DNA of 20,413 nucleotides from Flavonifractor avistercoris (GCA_019119085.1 DWXT01000146.1:1-20413), one strand, 5' to 3'; shown: positions 1 through 7,323, counted from the stretch's first letter. Made by a program: numbers and translations. The notes: a model not told the origin generated them from the letters alone.

Positions 1-4
1 TGCC

Positions 5-67
5 CTCCCTTTGCTATTCTTTGTGCAGTTGGCAGACCGCACTTTCATTATAGCAAAGGGAGTTTTT
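5..67 (+). terminator. Long-stem rho-independent terminator
   Basis: Positions 5-17 (CTCCCTTTGCTAT) and 50-62 (ATAGCAAAGGGAG) are perfect 13-bp inverted arms, and the right arm runs straight into TTTTT at 63-67. The 32-nt loop holds a smaller GTGC/GCAC pairing (23-26 with 39-42), so the folded tip is branched. A stem plus U-tract in the + direction suggests the 3' end of a transcript entering from the left of the window; the gene or RNA it ends is not visible. The long loop is unusual for a simple terminator and could be the last helix of a structured RNA. Confidence 0.72.
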
Positions 68-99
68 CTATCTTCTTTATCGCCATAGGCTTTTTTGTA

Positions 100-122
100 C
101 CACTCGCCTAGCGAGTGGTTTT
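100..122 (+). terminator. Short hairpin terminator
   Basis: CCACTCGC (100-107), loop CTA, GCGAGTGG (111-118), then TTTT. It is a compact 8-bp stem followed by a short T-tract, and a T-run at 91-96 lies on its other side (read as A's). It may act as a backup for the terminator just upstream, or for leftward transcription that passes the next hairpin. Confidence 0.6.
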
Positions 123-132
123 GGGATACAAC

Positions 133-171
133 AAACCCGGCCCCGGAGCGCTGCTATGGGGCCGGGTTTTT
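133..171 (-). terminator. Terminator of the regulator-kinase operon (bidirectional)
   Basis: AAACCCGGCCCC (133-144) pairs with GGGGCCGGGTTT (158-169) over 12 bp with a 13-nt loop. It abuts the kinase stop codon at 171-173, so it is the natural end of the leftward operon; on the minus strand the tail reads TTTGTTGT. On the plus strand the tail is TTTTT, so it can also work for rightward transcripts. Confidence 0.75.
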
Positions 172-2282
172 CAGTTGGCCGGGGGGAGAGATTCGGGCTG
201 GGCGGGGGCCTCGGGGAAGGCCACCGCCGCCTTGAACAGATCTCCGTCGATGTCCAGGCGGAACTGGCCCCCCTGGAGCTCCGTGAGGCTGCGGGCGATG
301 GACAGGCCCAGGCCGGAGCCCTCGGTGGTGCGGGACTCCTCCCCCCGCACGAAGCGCTCCATAAGCTGCTCCGCCGGAATGTTCAGGGCCTGCCGGGACA
401 CGTTCTTGATGGACAGGCGCACCTGCCCCTCCCAGACCGTCACGCCGATGTAGATCCGGGTGCCCTCCAGGGCGTACTTGTTGCAGTTGGACAGCAGGTT
501 GTCGATCACCCGCCAAAGGTGGCGGCCGTCGGCCATGATCCAGGCCTCCTCCGCCGGATAGGTGGGCACCGCCGTCAGGCCGGACTGGACAAATCGCTCC
601 TCCCACTCCCCCAGGGCCTGCTGGAGCAGCTGCACCATGCCCAGCCGCTCCAGATGAACCGGCAGGCTGCCGGTGGACGCCTTGGACGCCTCCACCAGAT
701 CCTCCGTCAGCTTTTTCAGCCGGTGGCTCTTGCGCTCTAGAACCTCCAGATATTCCGGGGCGTGGGGGCTGTCCAGCCCCTGCTTGCGCAGCAGATCCAC
801 GTAGTTGATGATGCTGGTCAGGGGGGTTTTCAGATCGTGGGACACGTTGGTGATCAGCTCGGCCTTGAACCGCTCGCTGCGCAGGCGCTCGTCCACCGCC
901 GTGCCCACGGCCTCGCCCAGGTCGTTGAGCTGCCCGGCGTGGGCGGCCAGGTCGTAGTACATGTGGCTGGTGTCGATTTTGAACTCCGGCTCGCCGCCCA
1001 GGATGCGCTCCGTGCCGTCCCGCACCCGCCGCCACTGGAGCGTCCAGCGGCACAGCGCAAACAGGGCGACGGCCTGGAGGGCCACCCATACGGGGAACGG
1101 CAGCGACAGGAAGAAGACGCTGCACACCACATAGAGGAGGAACAGCAGCACCGTTCGGCCGGTGAGGGGCCAGGCCCGGGCCAGGGCGCGGCAGCCCCGG
1201 CCGATCAGGCTGCCCAGCATCCGCAGCACGTTGTTGTGCCAGAAGGTGCCCGCCCTGATGCGGGTGGCGGCGGTGAGGCACAGGGCCAGCAGGGTGCCCA
1301 TCACCCCGATGGTGATGAACCCAAGGCCCACCCACAGCTCGGTGACCAGCTCCAGGGTGTTGAGCCCGTAGGTGATGGAGTCCCCGGCGTTGATCAGCAC
1401 GGCGATGATCCAGAAGGCGCAGAAGGCCAGCGCATCAAAGGGGATGCGGTCAAACCAGTTGAGGCCGGGCCGGGCCTGCCCCGCCTGCCAGCCGGCGGCG
1501 CGGAACAGGAAGACCAGCAGCACCCCGGTACAGGCGTCCAGCACCAGCGCCAGCACGGCCACCAGGGGCAGATAGCGGACATAGCTCTGGAAATCCTGCT
1601 GGCCGCTCCAGAACTCATCCCGGACGATGAGAGGGTCGGCCACGCCGTACTCCAGGGCCAGCACCGACTGGGTTACCCGGCTGTCCCTGGCCTCGGCGTA
1701 GTCCCAGGCGTCATCCCCGTCAAAGGTGTAGCCGTAGTAGGCAGCCTGTTCGACGTCCTCCGGGAGAAAGAGCTGCACGGTGCCGTCGGGGAGCACCACG
1801 TTCAGCAGATAATAGCCCCGGCCGCTGTCCCAGATCATGTAGTCGTTGCCGGCTACGCCGCTGTTCTGGGCCACGATGAGCTCGGTCTGCTCCACCGCAT
1901 GGACGTGATCCTCCAAAGCGGCGCTTCCCTCCAGGTTGGAGTAGATCAGGATACCCGTGTCGTTCCGGCGGATGTTGAAGCGGAAGTTGGTCTGCTCTGC
2001 CGACAGGGCCTCCTCCAGGTTTTCCAGCCGGCGCTGATCCAGGTAGGGCAGGGTGCCCTCCCACTCCCTGGCCTGGAGCAGCCGGGCCAGCTCATGGAGC
2101 TGAACCTCCCGGTTCATGAGATCATCGTAGTAGTCATTGCTGTCGTAGTAGCTGCTGCCCAGCCAGAGGGTGTCCCACTGGCTGATGGTGAACACCGTAG
2201 TCCAGAAGCCCCCCGCCCCGATGATCAGGGTCAGCAGCACCGCGGCCGCCTTGGCCGCCAGGCTTGTTTTCAGTTTTTCCAT
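171..2282 (-). CDS. Sensor histidine kinase, multi-span membrane type (VanS-like core)
   Basis: Predicted 703-residue membrane sensor kinase that would phosphorylate the response regulator encoded just upstream. A first membrane span (about residues 11-32) is followed by an external domain of roughly 200 residues. Several more spans follow (about 234-262, 285-305, 315-345, 370-415), then a cytoplasmic core. The HisKA motif NVSHDLKTPL places the phospho-accepting histidine at H482. The N-box is DNLLSNCNKYA and the G-box GSGLGLSIARSL lies near residue 650. The usual DxGxG box is replaced by a KNVSRQALNI-type stretch, which as I recall is common in clostridial VanS-like kinases. The frame stays open upstream to 2444, but the start at 2282 is preferred because AAGAGGTGA precedes it and the extension runs through the palindromic repeat into the regulator gene. 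The large external domain implies a ligand outside the cell; which one is unknown. Confidence 0.9.
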   Translation of the reverse strand: MEKLKTSLAAKAAAVLLTLIIGAGGFWTTVFTISQWDTLWLGSSYYDSNDYYDDLMNREVQLHELARLLQAREWEGTLPYLDQRRLENLEEALSAEQTNFRFNIRRNDTGILIYSNLEGSAALEDHVHAVEQTELIVAQNSGVAGNDYMIWDSGRGYYLLNVVLPDGTVQLFLPEDVEQAAYYGYTFDGDDAWDYAEARDSRVTQSVLALEYGVADPLIVRDEFWSGQQDFQSYVRYLPLVAVLALVLDACTGVLLVFLFRAAGWQAGQARPGLNWFDRIPFDALAFCAFWIIAVLINAGDSITYGLNTLELVTELWVGLGFITIGVMGTLLALCLTAATRIRAGTFWHNNVLRMLGSLIGRGCRALARAWPLTGRTVLLFLLYVVCSVFFLSLPFPVWVALQAVALFALCRWTLQWRRVRDGTERILGGEPEFKIDTSHMYYDLAAHAGQLNDLGEAVGTAVDERLRSERFKAELITNVSHDLKTPLTSIINYVDLLRKQGLDSPHAPEYLEVLERKSHRLKKLTEDLVEASKASTGSLPVHLERLGMVQLLQQALGEWEERFVQSGLTAVPTYPAEEAWIMADGRHLWRVIDNLLSNCNKYALEGTRIYIGVTVWEGQVRLSIKNVSRQALNIPAEQLMERFVRGEESRTTEGSGLGLSIARSLTELQGGQFRLDIDGDLFKAAVAFPEAPAQPESLPPAN

Positions 2283-2310
2283 GGGATCACCTCTTGGCGG
2301 GGAAATGTGG

Positions 2311-2381
2311 AGGCCGGCAGGGGCGCACCTGTGTGCGCCCTTCTTCCCCCATACGGGGAGGCACACAGGCCGGCCCCTACG
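2311..2381. repeat. Composite GC-rich palindromic intergenic element
   Basis: Fills most of the 94-bp gap between regulator and kinase. GGGCGCAC (2321-2328) pairs with GTGCGCCC (2333-2340), and CCCC/GGGG around 2347-2358 forms a second hairpin. GGCCGGC near 2312 and GGCCGGCC near 2368, plus CCTGTGTGC/GCACACAGG, allow alternative long-range pairings. Read leftward, its edge TAGGGGC provides the TAG stop of the response regulator. It resembles the elements at 4477 and 7324. It may lower or tune kinase expression relative to the regulator; that is inference. Confidence 0.65.
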
Positions 2382-3078
2382 CTTTTTCCATCTTGTAACC
2401 CAATCCCCACACCACCTTGATGTAGCGGGGGTTGGCCGGGTCAATCTCCAGCTTCTCCCGCAGGTGGCGGATGTGGACGGCCACCGTGTTCTCCGAGCCC
2501 AGAGAGGGGTCGTTCCACACCAGCTCGTAGATCTGGCTGGTGGAGAACACCCGGCCGGGGTTCTTCATCAGCAGCAGGAGGATGTTGTACTCCAGGGGGG
2601 TGAGGCTCACCGGCTCCCCGTCCACCGTCACCGACTTGGCCCCGTCGTCCATGGCGATGCCGCCGTTGGTGAGCAGGGAGGGATTGTCGTTCCCGCCGCC
2701 GCTCTTGCCCCCCAGGCTGGTGTACCGCCGCAGCTGGCTCTTCACCCGGGCGATCACCTCGATGGGGTTGAAGGGCTTGGTGATGTAGTCGTCCGCGCCG
2801 ATGTTCAGGCCCAGGATCTTGTCGCTGTCCTCGCTCTTGGCGGTGAGCAGGATGATGGGCACGTTGCAGCTCTCCCGCAGCTTGGCGGTGGTGCGGATGC
2901 CGTCCAGGCCGGGCATCATCACGTCCAGCAGGATCAGATCCACCGGCTGGCGCTTCACCGCCTCCAGGCACTCCAGCCCGTCATAGGCCTTCACCGTCTC
3001 ATACCCCTCGCTGGTCAGGTAGATGTCCAGGGCGGAGACGATGTCCTTGTCGTCGTCGCAGATCAGAATGGTGTTCAT
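2377..3078 (-). CDS. OmpR/PhoB-family response regulator
   Basis: Predicted 233-residue DNA-binding response regulator, first gene of a leftward operon with the kinase. The receiver domain (about residues 1-115) has the acidic cluster D8-D10, the phospho-acceptor D52 in LLDVMMPG, the switch T79 and the conserved K101 in ITKPF. The C-terminal winged-helix domain ends with the family-typical VHIRHLREKLE and RYIKVVWGLGYK segments. Length is normal for the family. The ATG at 3078 follows GAGGTGAGGGT. The last codons and the TAG stop run into the palindromic element downstream. OmpR-type regulators bind direct repeats with about 11-bp period, and such repeats occur in its own upstream region and upstream of the GT28 gene at 5153, so autoregulation is likely. 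VanR-like in organisation, but no vancomycin-resistance genes are nearby. Confidence 0.93.
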   Translation of the reverse strand: MNTILICDDDKDIVSALDIYLTSEGYETVKAYDGLECLEAVKRQPVDLILLDVMMPGLDGIRTTAKLRESCNVPIILLTAKSEDSDKILGLNIGADDYITKPFNPIEVIARVKSQLRRYTSLGGKSGGGNDNPSLLTNGGIAMDDGAKSVTVDGEPVSLTPLEYNILLLLMKNPGRVFSTSQIYELVWNDPSLGSENTVAVHIRHLREKLEIDPANPRYIKVVWGLGYKMEKA

Positions 3079-3102
3079 ACCCTCACCTCGTCTTGCAGAA
3101 TC

Positions 3103-3159
3103 AGTCTAGCGGAAAAGATTTAAGTCCCACGGGGGAAATGTTTTAAGAACGCCTTAAGA
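3103..3159 (-). promoter_or_regulatory. Regulator-kinase promoter with 11-bp direct-repeat operator
   Basis: On the minus strand TCTTAA (3159-3154) and TCTTAA (3148-3143) form a direct repeat with 11-bp period. After exactly 34 nt comes TAGACT (3108-3103) as a -10 in the context TCCGCTAGACTG. No good -35 is visible, as expected for an activator-dependent promoter. The same spacing and the same -10 context occur upstream of the GT28 gene at 5153. The repeat is suited to binding of an OmpR-type regulator; that it is the neighbouring one is inference. Confidence 0.6.
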
Positions 3160-3193
3160 CATGGAACATTTTACCCTAACTTCCGTCTAAAAA
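3120..3193 (+). promoter_or_regulatory. Serpin upstream region sharing the TTAAGA repeats
   Basis: Read in the serpin direction there are TTAAGT (3120-3125), TTAAGA (3143-3148) and TTAAGA (3154-3159), the last two 11 bp apart. A weak -10-like TAAAAA lies at 3188-3193 with no convincing -35. The repeats are shared with the divergent regulator promoter, so the serpin could be controlled by the same protein, but in the opposite orientation and with different spacing. The promoter call for this direction is tentative. Confidence 0.35.
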
Positions 3194-3221
3194 GCAAATA
3201 AAATTATGAGGAGGGTTCCCC

Positions 3222-4490
3222 GTGAAAGAAAAGCTGCTGTCTCTGCTCCTGCCCCTGGCCCTGCTGGCGGGCTGCGCCGCCCCGGCTGGGGCCTATCGTC
3301 TACCGGCGGAGGTGACCGACCTGTCTCAGCCCGTTGAGGCGGGAACGCCCGCGCCCCCGGAGGCCGACGGGGCGGCGGACGCCGCCATCGGCAATCTGGG
3401 GGCCCAGCTGCTCCGGGCGGTGCGGGAGCCGGGGGTGAACGCCCTGCTCTCCCCCCTGTCCATTTCCCTGGCCCTGTCCATGACGGCCAACGGCGCCGCC
3501 GGGGATACCCTGGCGGAGTTTGAGGCCCTGCTGGGGGCGGATGTGGACACCGTCAACGCCAACGCCGCCTCCCTGCTGGCCGAGTATGAGCACTTGGGCG
3601 GCAGCACCGTGTCCAATCTGGCCGACTCCCTGTGGCTGGACGACAGCCTGGAGGCCAACGAGCTGTTTCTCTCCCGGTGCACCGCCTTCTATGATGCGGG
3701 GCTCTATCAGGCCGACCTCGCCACCGAGCAGACCAGGCGGGCGGTGAACGGCTGGGTGGAGGAGAACACCGGCGGCATGATCCCCGAGATATTGACAGAG
3801 GTGCCGGCGGAGGACGCCGCCCTGCTGCTGGTCAACGCCCTCTATCTGAAAAACACCTGGGCCGACGGGTTCGACCCGAACAGCACCCGGGAGGACAGCT
3901 TCTACGCCGCCGACGGGACGGGCACGGTGACCGACTTTCTCTCCAACGGCATCCGGCAGGAGCAGTACTTCCGCACCGAAGACGCCGCCGGGGTTGTGCT
4001 GCCCTACGACGACGGGCGGCTGGCCTTCGCGGCCGTCCTGCCCGATGGGGACTTGGACGCCTGGCTGGAAAACCTGGACGGGGGCACCTTCCCGGCGCTG
4101 GTTGGGGCGGCGGAGGACACCCGGCTGCTGCTCCGGATGCCCAGGTTTGAGGCGGAGTGGGGCGGCGAGCTGAAAGACGTCCTGTCCGCCCTGGGCCTGG
4201 ACGCCGCCTTCGACCCGGCCCGTGCCGACCTCTCCGGGCTGGGCACCACGGAAAGCGGCGGCCCGCTGTTCATCGACTCGGTGCTCCACCGGGCCAAGAT
4301 CCAGGTGGACGAGGAGGGCACCGAGGCCGCCGCGGCCACGGTGGTGATGGCGCCGGCGGGGGCGCCCGCACCTATGGACTATGAGGAGCTGATTCTGGAT
4401 CGGCCTTTCTGCTATGCCATTGTGGATCTGGAGCGGGGGGTGCCCCTGTTCCTGGGCACCTTTGAGCGGCCGCAGCCGGCGGGCGGATGA
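3222..4490 (+). CDS. Serpin, secreted lipoprotein
   Basis: Predicted 422-residue serine (or cysteine) protease inhibitor anchored outside the cell. A lipoprotein signal with lipobox LLAGC puts the lipidated cysteine at C18. After a Pro/Ala-rich linker the serpin fold begins; LSPLSISLALSMTANGAAG and LVNALYLKNTWADGF are classic family segments, and the C-terminus has RPFCYAIVD and VPLFLGTF. The reactive-centre-loop hinge EEGTEAAAA (about residues 364-372) has the small residues needed for loop insertion, so the inhibitory mechanism looks intact. Counting from the hinge puts P1 near G380 in an Ala/Pro/Gly stretch, suggesting elastase-like targets, but the loop is about four residues longer than in alpha-1-antitrypsin, so P1 is uncertain. 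Start is GTG with GAGGAGGG six bases upstream. Divergent from the two-component operon. The last codons and the TGA lie inside a palindromic element. Confidence 0.93.
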   Translation: MKEKLLSLLLPLALLAGCAAPAGAYRLPAEVTDLSQPVEAGTPAPPEADGAADAAIGNLGAQLLRAVREPGVNALLSPLSISLALSMTANGAAGDTLAEFEALLGADVDTVNANAASLLAEYEHLGGSTVSNLADSLWLDDSLEANELFLSRCTAFYDAGLYQADLATEQTRRAVNGWVEENTGGMIPEILTEVPAEDAALLLVNALYLKNTWADGFDPNSTREDSFYAADGTGTVTDFLSNGIRQEQYFRTEDAAGVVLPYDDGRLAFAAVLPDGDLDAWLENLDGGTFPALVGAAEDTRLLLRMPRFEAEWGGELKDVLSALGLDAAFDPARADLSGLGTTESGGPLFIDSVLHRAKIQVDEEGTEAAAATVVMAPAGAPAPMDYEELILDRPFCYAIVDLERGVPLFLGTFERPQPAGG

Positions 4491-4504
4491 TATCCGCCCC
4501 TACA
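4477..4504. repeat. GC-rich palindromic element overlapping the serpin stop
   Basis: GGGCGGAT (4481-4488), loop GAT, ATCCGCCC (4492-4499), flanked by CCGGC on the left and CTACA on the right. The TGA stop of the serpin is read from within it, and the Pro-Ala-Gly-Gly tail is encoded by its left flank. Read on the minus strand it shares AGGGGCGG...CCGCCCGCCGG with the element at 7324. There is no T-tract, so it is not a standard terminator. Confidence 0.65.
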
Positions 4505-4550
4505 AAATTGCGGCGATCTGTGGTATGCTGGGGGAAAGGAGGCGGGAAAG

Positions 4551-5075
4551 ATGGTGCTGTGGCTGGGACACGGGGACGCATATGAGCTTCTGGGAGAGCT
4601 GGTAACGGCGGAGTACGGCCTGGCCGCCCTGCCGCCCGTGGAGCGGGAGGAAAACGGCAAGCCCTTCTTCCCCGGCGCGCCGGGCCTCCACTTCAATCTG
4701 AGCCACAGCGGGGGCCTGTCCCTGTGCGGCGCGGGGGGCGCCCCCCTGGGGGTGGATGTGGAGCTGGTGCGCCCCCGGCGGGCGGGCCTGGCCCGGCATG
4801 TGCTCTCCGGGAGGGAATACGCCTGGTTTCAACAACAGGGGGGCGGCTGGGGGGCGTTTTATACCCTCTGGACGCTGAAGGAAGCACGGGTCAAGTGCAC
4901 CGGTCTGGGCCTGCGGCAGGCCCCCCGCACCATCGCCGTCCCCCTGCTGGCGCCGGGGGAGGAGGGGACGCTGGACGGGCTGGCCTTCCGGGCCTATTCC
5001 GGCGAAAACTGGCGGGCGGCGGCCTGCTGTGTCCCGCCGGAGACCCCCTCCGGACGAATTGTTAGAATTTCTTAA
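4551..5075 (+). CDS. Sfp-type 4'-phosphopantetheinyl transferase, compact
   Basis: Predicted 174-residue enzyme that would move the phosphopantetheine arm of coenzyme A onto a serine of a carrier protein (fatty-acid ACP or a peptide/polyketide carrier domain). The family motifs are in order: FNLSHS near residues 48-53, GVDVE at about 68-72 carrying the Mg-binding acidic residues, and FYTLWTLKEARVK at about 103-115. It is shorter than typical Sfp proteins (over 220 residues); the N-terminal part before the HxS motif and the C-terminal tail are trimmed. The ATG follows AAAGGAGG, and an extended -10-like TGGTATGCT lies just upstream (about 4520-4528). No synthase or carrier-protein gene is in the window, so its partner is unknown. 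The TAA stop (5073-5075) is part of the operator-like repeat of the next gene. Confidence 0.87.
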   Translation: MVLWLGHGDAYELLGELVTAEYGLAALPPVEREENGKPFFPGAPGLHFNLSHSGGLSLCGAGGAPLGVDVELVRPRRAGLARHVLSGREYAWFQQQGGGWGAFYTLWTLKEARVKCTGLGLRQAPRTIAVPLLAPGEEGTLDGLAFRAYSGENWRAAACCVPPETPSGRIVRIS

Positions 5076-5126
5076 TCATTCTTTAAGGATTGCACCGAGG
5101 TTTTCTAAAGAAAACTCCGCTATACT
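5070..5126 (+). promoter_or_regulatory. GT28-operon promoter with 11-bp direct-repeat operator
   Basis: TCTTAA (5070-5075) and CTTTAA (5081-5086) form a direct repeat with 11-bp period. After exactly 34 nt comes the -10 TATACT (5121-5126) within TCCGCTATACTG. No consensus -35 is present; a TTTTCT-AA-AGAAAA dyad (5101-5114) sits where it would be. The layout matches the regulator-kinase promoter (3159 down to 3103) base for base in spacing and, around the -10, with one mismatch in twelve. It points to activation by the same response regulator. Confidence 0.6.
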
Positions 5127-5152
5127 GGGTACAGTAAAGGAGGGGAACCCCC

Positions 5153-6247
5153 GTGCGTATTCTGATTCTCACCGGAAAATTCGGCATGGGCCACTGGTCG
5201 GCCTCCCAGTCCCTGCGCCAGCAGCTGCTGCGGGCGTTTCCCGGGGCTGAGGTGGAGGTGCTGGATCTGGTGGCACAGGCCATGCCCAACGCCTCCGATG
5301 CCATGTATAAATGCTTCAACCTGCTGGTCACCCGGGGCAGCGGGCTGTTCAACCTCTACTATAAGCTGACGCGGGATCTGCCCGCCGACACCTGGACTCT
5401 GCTGGACGACCTGTTTCTGGATGAGCTGTCCGGCCTGATGGTGGAGAAGAGCCCCGACGCGGTGATCGCCACCCACCCCCTGTGCGCCCGGATGGTATCC
5501 CGCTGGAAGGGGGCCACGGGCAGCCGCCTGCCCCTGATCACCTGCGTCACCGACCTGTCCAGCCACTCCGAGTGGATCCACAAGTACACCGACTGCTACC
5601 TGGTTGGCTCCAACGACATCAGGGAAAAGCTGGCCGCCAAGGGGGTGGAGCGGGAGAGCATCTGCGTCACCGGCATCCCCGTCCGCTGTGAGTTCAAGCG
5701 GCCCGTGGTGCGCCGGCCGGGCCGCACCCGCCAGCTTTTGATCATGGGCGGCGGGCTGGGCCTGCTGCCCAGGAAGGACAGCTTTTATGAGGCGCTGGAC
5801 GCCCTGCCCGGCGTCCATACCACCATCATCACCGGCCGGAACCAGAAGCTCTACGACCGCCTGGCGGGCAGGTATCCCCACATCCAGGTGCTGGGCTTCA
5901 CCGACCGGGTTTACGACTACATGGCCAGGGCCGATCTGGTGCTCACCAAGCCCGGCGGCATCACCCTGTTTGAGACCATCTTCTCCGAGCTGCCCATCCT
6001 GGCGTGGGAGCCCTTTCTGGAGCAGGAGAAGCTCAACGCCCGCTTCCTGGTGAAGCGGGGCATGGGCCGCGTGGCGGCCAAGGAGCCCGAGGAGTGCCTG
6101 GCGGCCATTCGGGCGCTGATTTACGACGACGCGGCCCTGGAGTCCATGCGCGCCAACATGCGGCATATGAAGGGGCAGCTGGAGAGCGAGAGCCTGGCCC
6201 GGATTCTGGCGGGCCTGCGGGAGGAAAAAGGAGTGGGCGTGGCATGA
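5153..6247 (+). CDS. GT28 glycosyltransferase, MGDG-synthase/UgtP-like
   Basis: Predicted 364-residue peripheral membrane glycosyltransferase, probably adding sugar from a nucleotide sugar to diacylglycerol or a related lipid on the inner face of the membrane. The N-terminal half begins RILILTGKFGMGHWSAS, the glycine/histidine-rich signature of MGDG-synthase-type enzymes. The C-terminal half has a GGGLG loop (about residues 198-202) and the donor-binding segment LTKPGGITLFE near residue 265, followed by PFLEQEKLNA. Start is GTG, after AAAGGAGGGG. It overlaps the flippase-like gene by 4 nt (ATGA), so the two are translated together. Family members also include MurG, but the N-terminal signature favours the glycolipid group. 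Exact acceptor and sugar cannot be read from sequence. Confidence 0.88.
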   Translation: MRILILTGKFGMGHWSASQSLRQQLLRAFPGAEVEVLDLVAQAMPNASDAMYKCFNLLVTRGSGLFNLYYKLTRDLPADTWTLLDDLFLDELSGLMVEKSPDAVIATHPLCARMVSRWKGATGSRLPLITCVTDLSSHSEWIHKYTDCYLVGSNDIREKLAAKGVERESICVTGIPVRCEFKRPVVRRPGRTRQLLIMGGGLGLLPRKDSFYEALDALPGVHTTIITGRNQKLYDRLAGRYPHIQVLGFTDRVYDYMARADLVLTKPGGITLFETIFSELPILAWEPFLEQEKLNARFLVKRGMGRVAAKEPEECLAAIRALIYDDAALESMRANMRHMKGQLESESLARILAGLREEKGVGVA

Positions 6248-7317
6248 GCAGGAAAAAGACGCTGGTCGGCATTGGGCTGATTGTGGCCATCATGGCCCTC
6301 ACCGGCTGGATGCTGTTCAAGGATCAGCCCATCACCCGGCTGCTCCAGATCCTGGGCCGGCTTAAGCCCGGCTGGCTGGTACTGGGCCTGGGGCTCATGC
6401 TGGTGTTTGTGGGGTGCGAGGCCCTGTGCTCCCACCTGATCCTGGGCCGGCTGGGCCACAGGGCGCCCTACCGGCACTGCCTGGGCTACTCCTTCGTTGG
6501 CTTTTATGTCAGCTCCATCACCCCCTCCGCCACCGGCGGCCAGCCCGCCCAGGTTTACTATATGTCCAAGGACGGCATCCCCGCCGCCCACGGGGCCCTG
6601 AACATGATGCTCATCGCCGTGTGCTATCAGGTGGTGGTCATGGGCTACGCCCTGGCCATCGTCCTGCTGCGCTTTGATCTGGTGACCAACCTGGGCACCG
6701 GGCTGGGGCTGCTGCTCCTGTTCGGCGCGGCGGTGAACGGGGTGCTGACGGCGGGCATGCTGTGCCTCATGTTCCTCCCCAACGCCGCCCGGAGACTCAC
6801 CGGCTGGGTGCTGTCCCTGCTGGTGCGGGTGCGACTGGTGCGCAACGAGGCCGCCGCCCGGGAGAAGCTGGAGAAGCAGATGGAGGAGTACCGCCGGGGG
6901 GCCGAGTGCGTCAAGCAGAACCCCGGCCTGGCGCCCGCCCTGCTGGGCGTCACCTTCTGCCAGCTCACCGCCCTGTTCGCCGTGCCCCTGGTGGTGTACC
7001 ACGCCTTCGGCCTCAGCGGCAGCGGCGCCATGGCCATCATCGGCACCCAGGCCCTGGTCACTCTGGCGGTGGCCTCCCTCCCCCTGCCTGGGGCGGTGGG
7101 CGCCTCCGAGGGCGGCTTTGTGGCCGCCATGAAGCTCTTCTTCGGTGCGGGGCTGGTGGCCCCGGCGGTGCTGGTCTCCCGGGGCATCAGCTTCTACGCT
7201 TTCCTCCTGATCAGCGCGGGCGTCACCCTGATGGTGCACCTGCGCACCCGGAAAAACAGGGCCATCGAGATCTCCCCCCGCCTCCCTAAGACGGCCCGGG
7301 GCACGGTGGCAACATAA
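6244..7317 (+). CDS. MprF-N-like flippase-domain membrane protein (LPG_synthase_TM family)
   Basis: Predicted 357-residue integral membrane protein with about seven to eight spans. It corresponds to the transmembrane (lipid-flipping) half of MprF, without the C-terminal aminoacyl-transferase half. Family signatures are the segment SITPSATGGQPAQ (about residues 91-103) and PLPGAVGASEGGF near residues 280-292. A charged stretch with many Glu, Lys and Arg residues (about 195-225) is probably a cytoplasmic loop. Translationally coupled to the GT28 gene by an ATGA overlap, which suggests it handles the lipid made by that enzyme, for example moving a glycolipid to the outer leaflet. That substrate is inferred from context only; stand-alone proteins of this family are often uncharacterised. 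Confidence 0.87.
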   Translation: MSRKKTLVGIGLIVAIMALTGWMLFKDQPITRLLQILGRLKPGWLVLGLGLMLVFVGCEALCSHLILGRLGHRAPYRHCLGYSFVGFYVSSITPSATGGQPAQVYYMSKDGIPAAHGALNMMLIAVCYQVVVMGYALAIVLLRFDLVTNLGTGLGLLLLFGAAVNGVLTAGMLCLMFLPNAARRLTGWVLSLLVRVRLVRNEAAAREKLEKQMEEYRRGAECVKQNPGLAPALLGVTFCQLTALFAVPLVVYHAFGLSGSGAMAIIGTQALVTLAVASLPLPGAVGASEGGFVAAMKLFFGAGLVAPAVLVSRGISFYAFLLISAGVTLMVHLRTRKNRAIEISPRLPKTARGTVAT

Positions 7318-7323
7318 GATCCC

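Noticed and set aside
762..2420. 552-codon plus-strand frame opposite the kinase
   Set aside because: Antisense shadow with no domains; it crosses the kinase start, the repeat element and the end of the regulator.
2283..2444. N-terminal extension of the kinase frame
   Set aside because: The extension passes through the palindromic element and overlaps the regulator gene; the internal ATG with a good ribosome site and a membrane span right after it is better.
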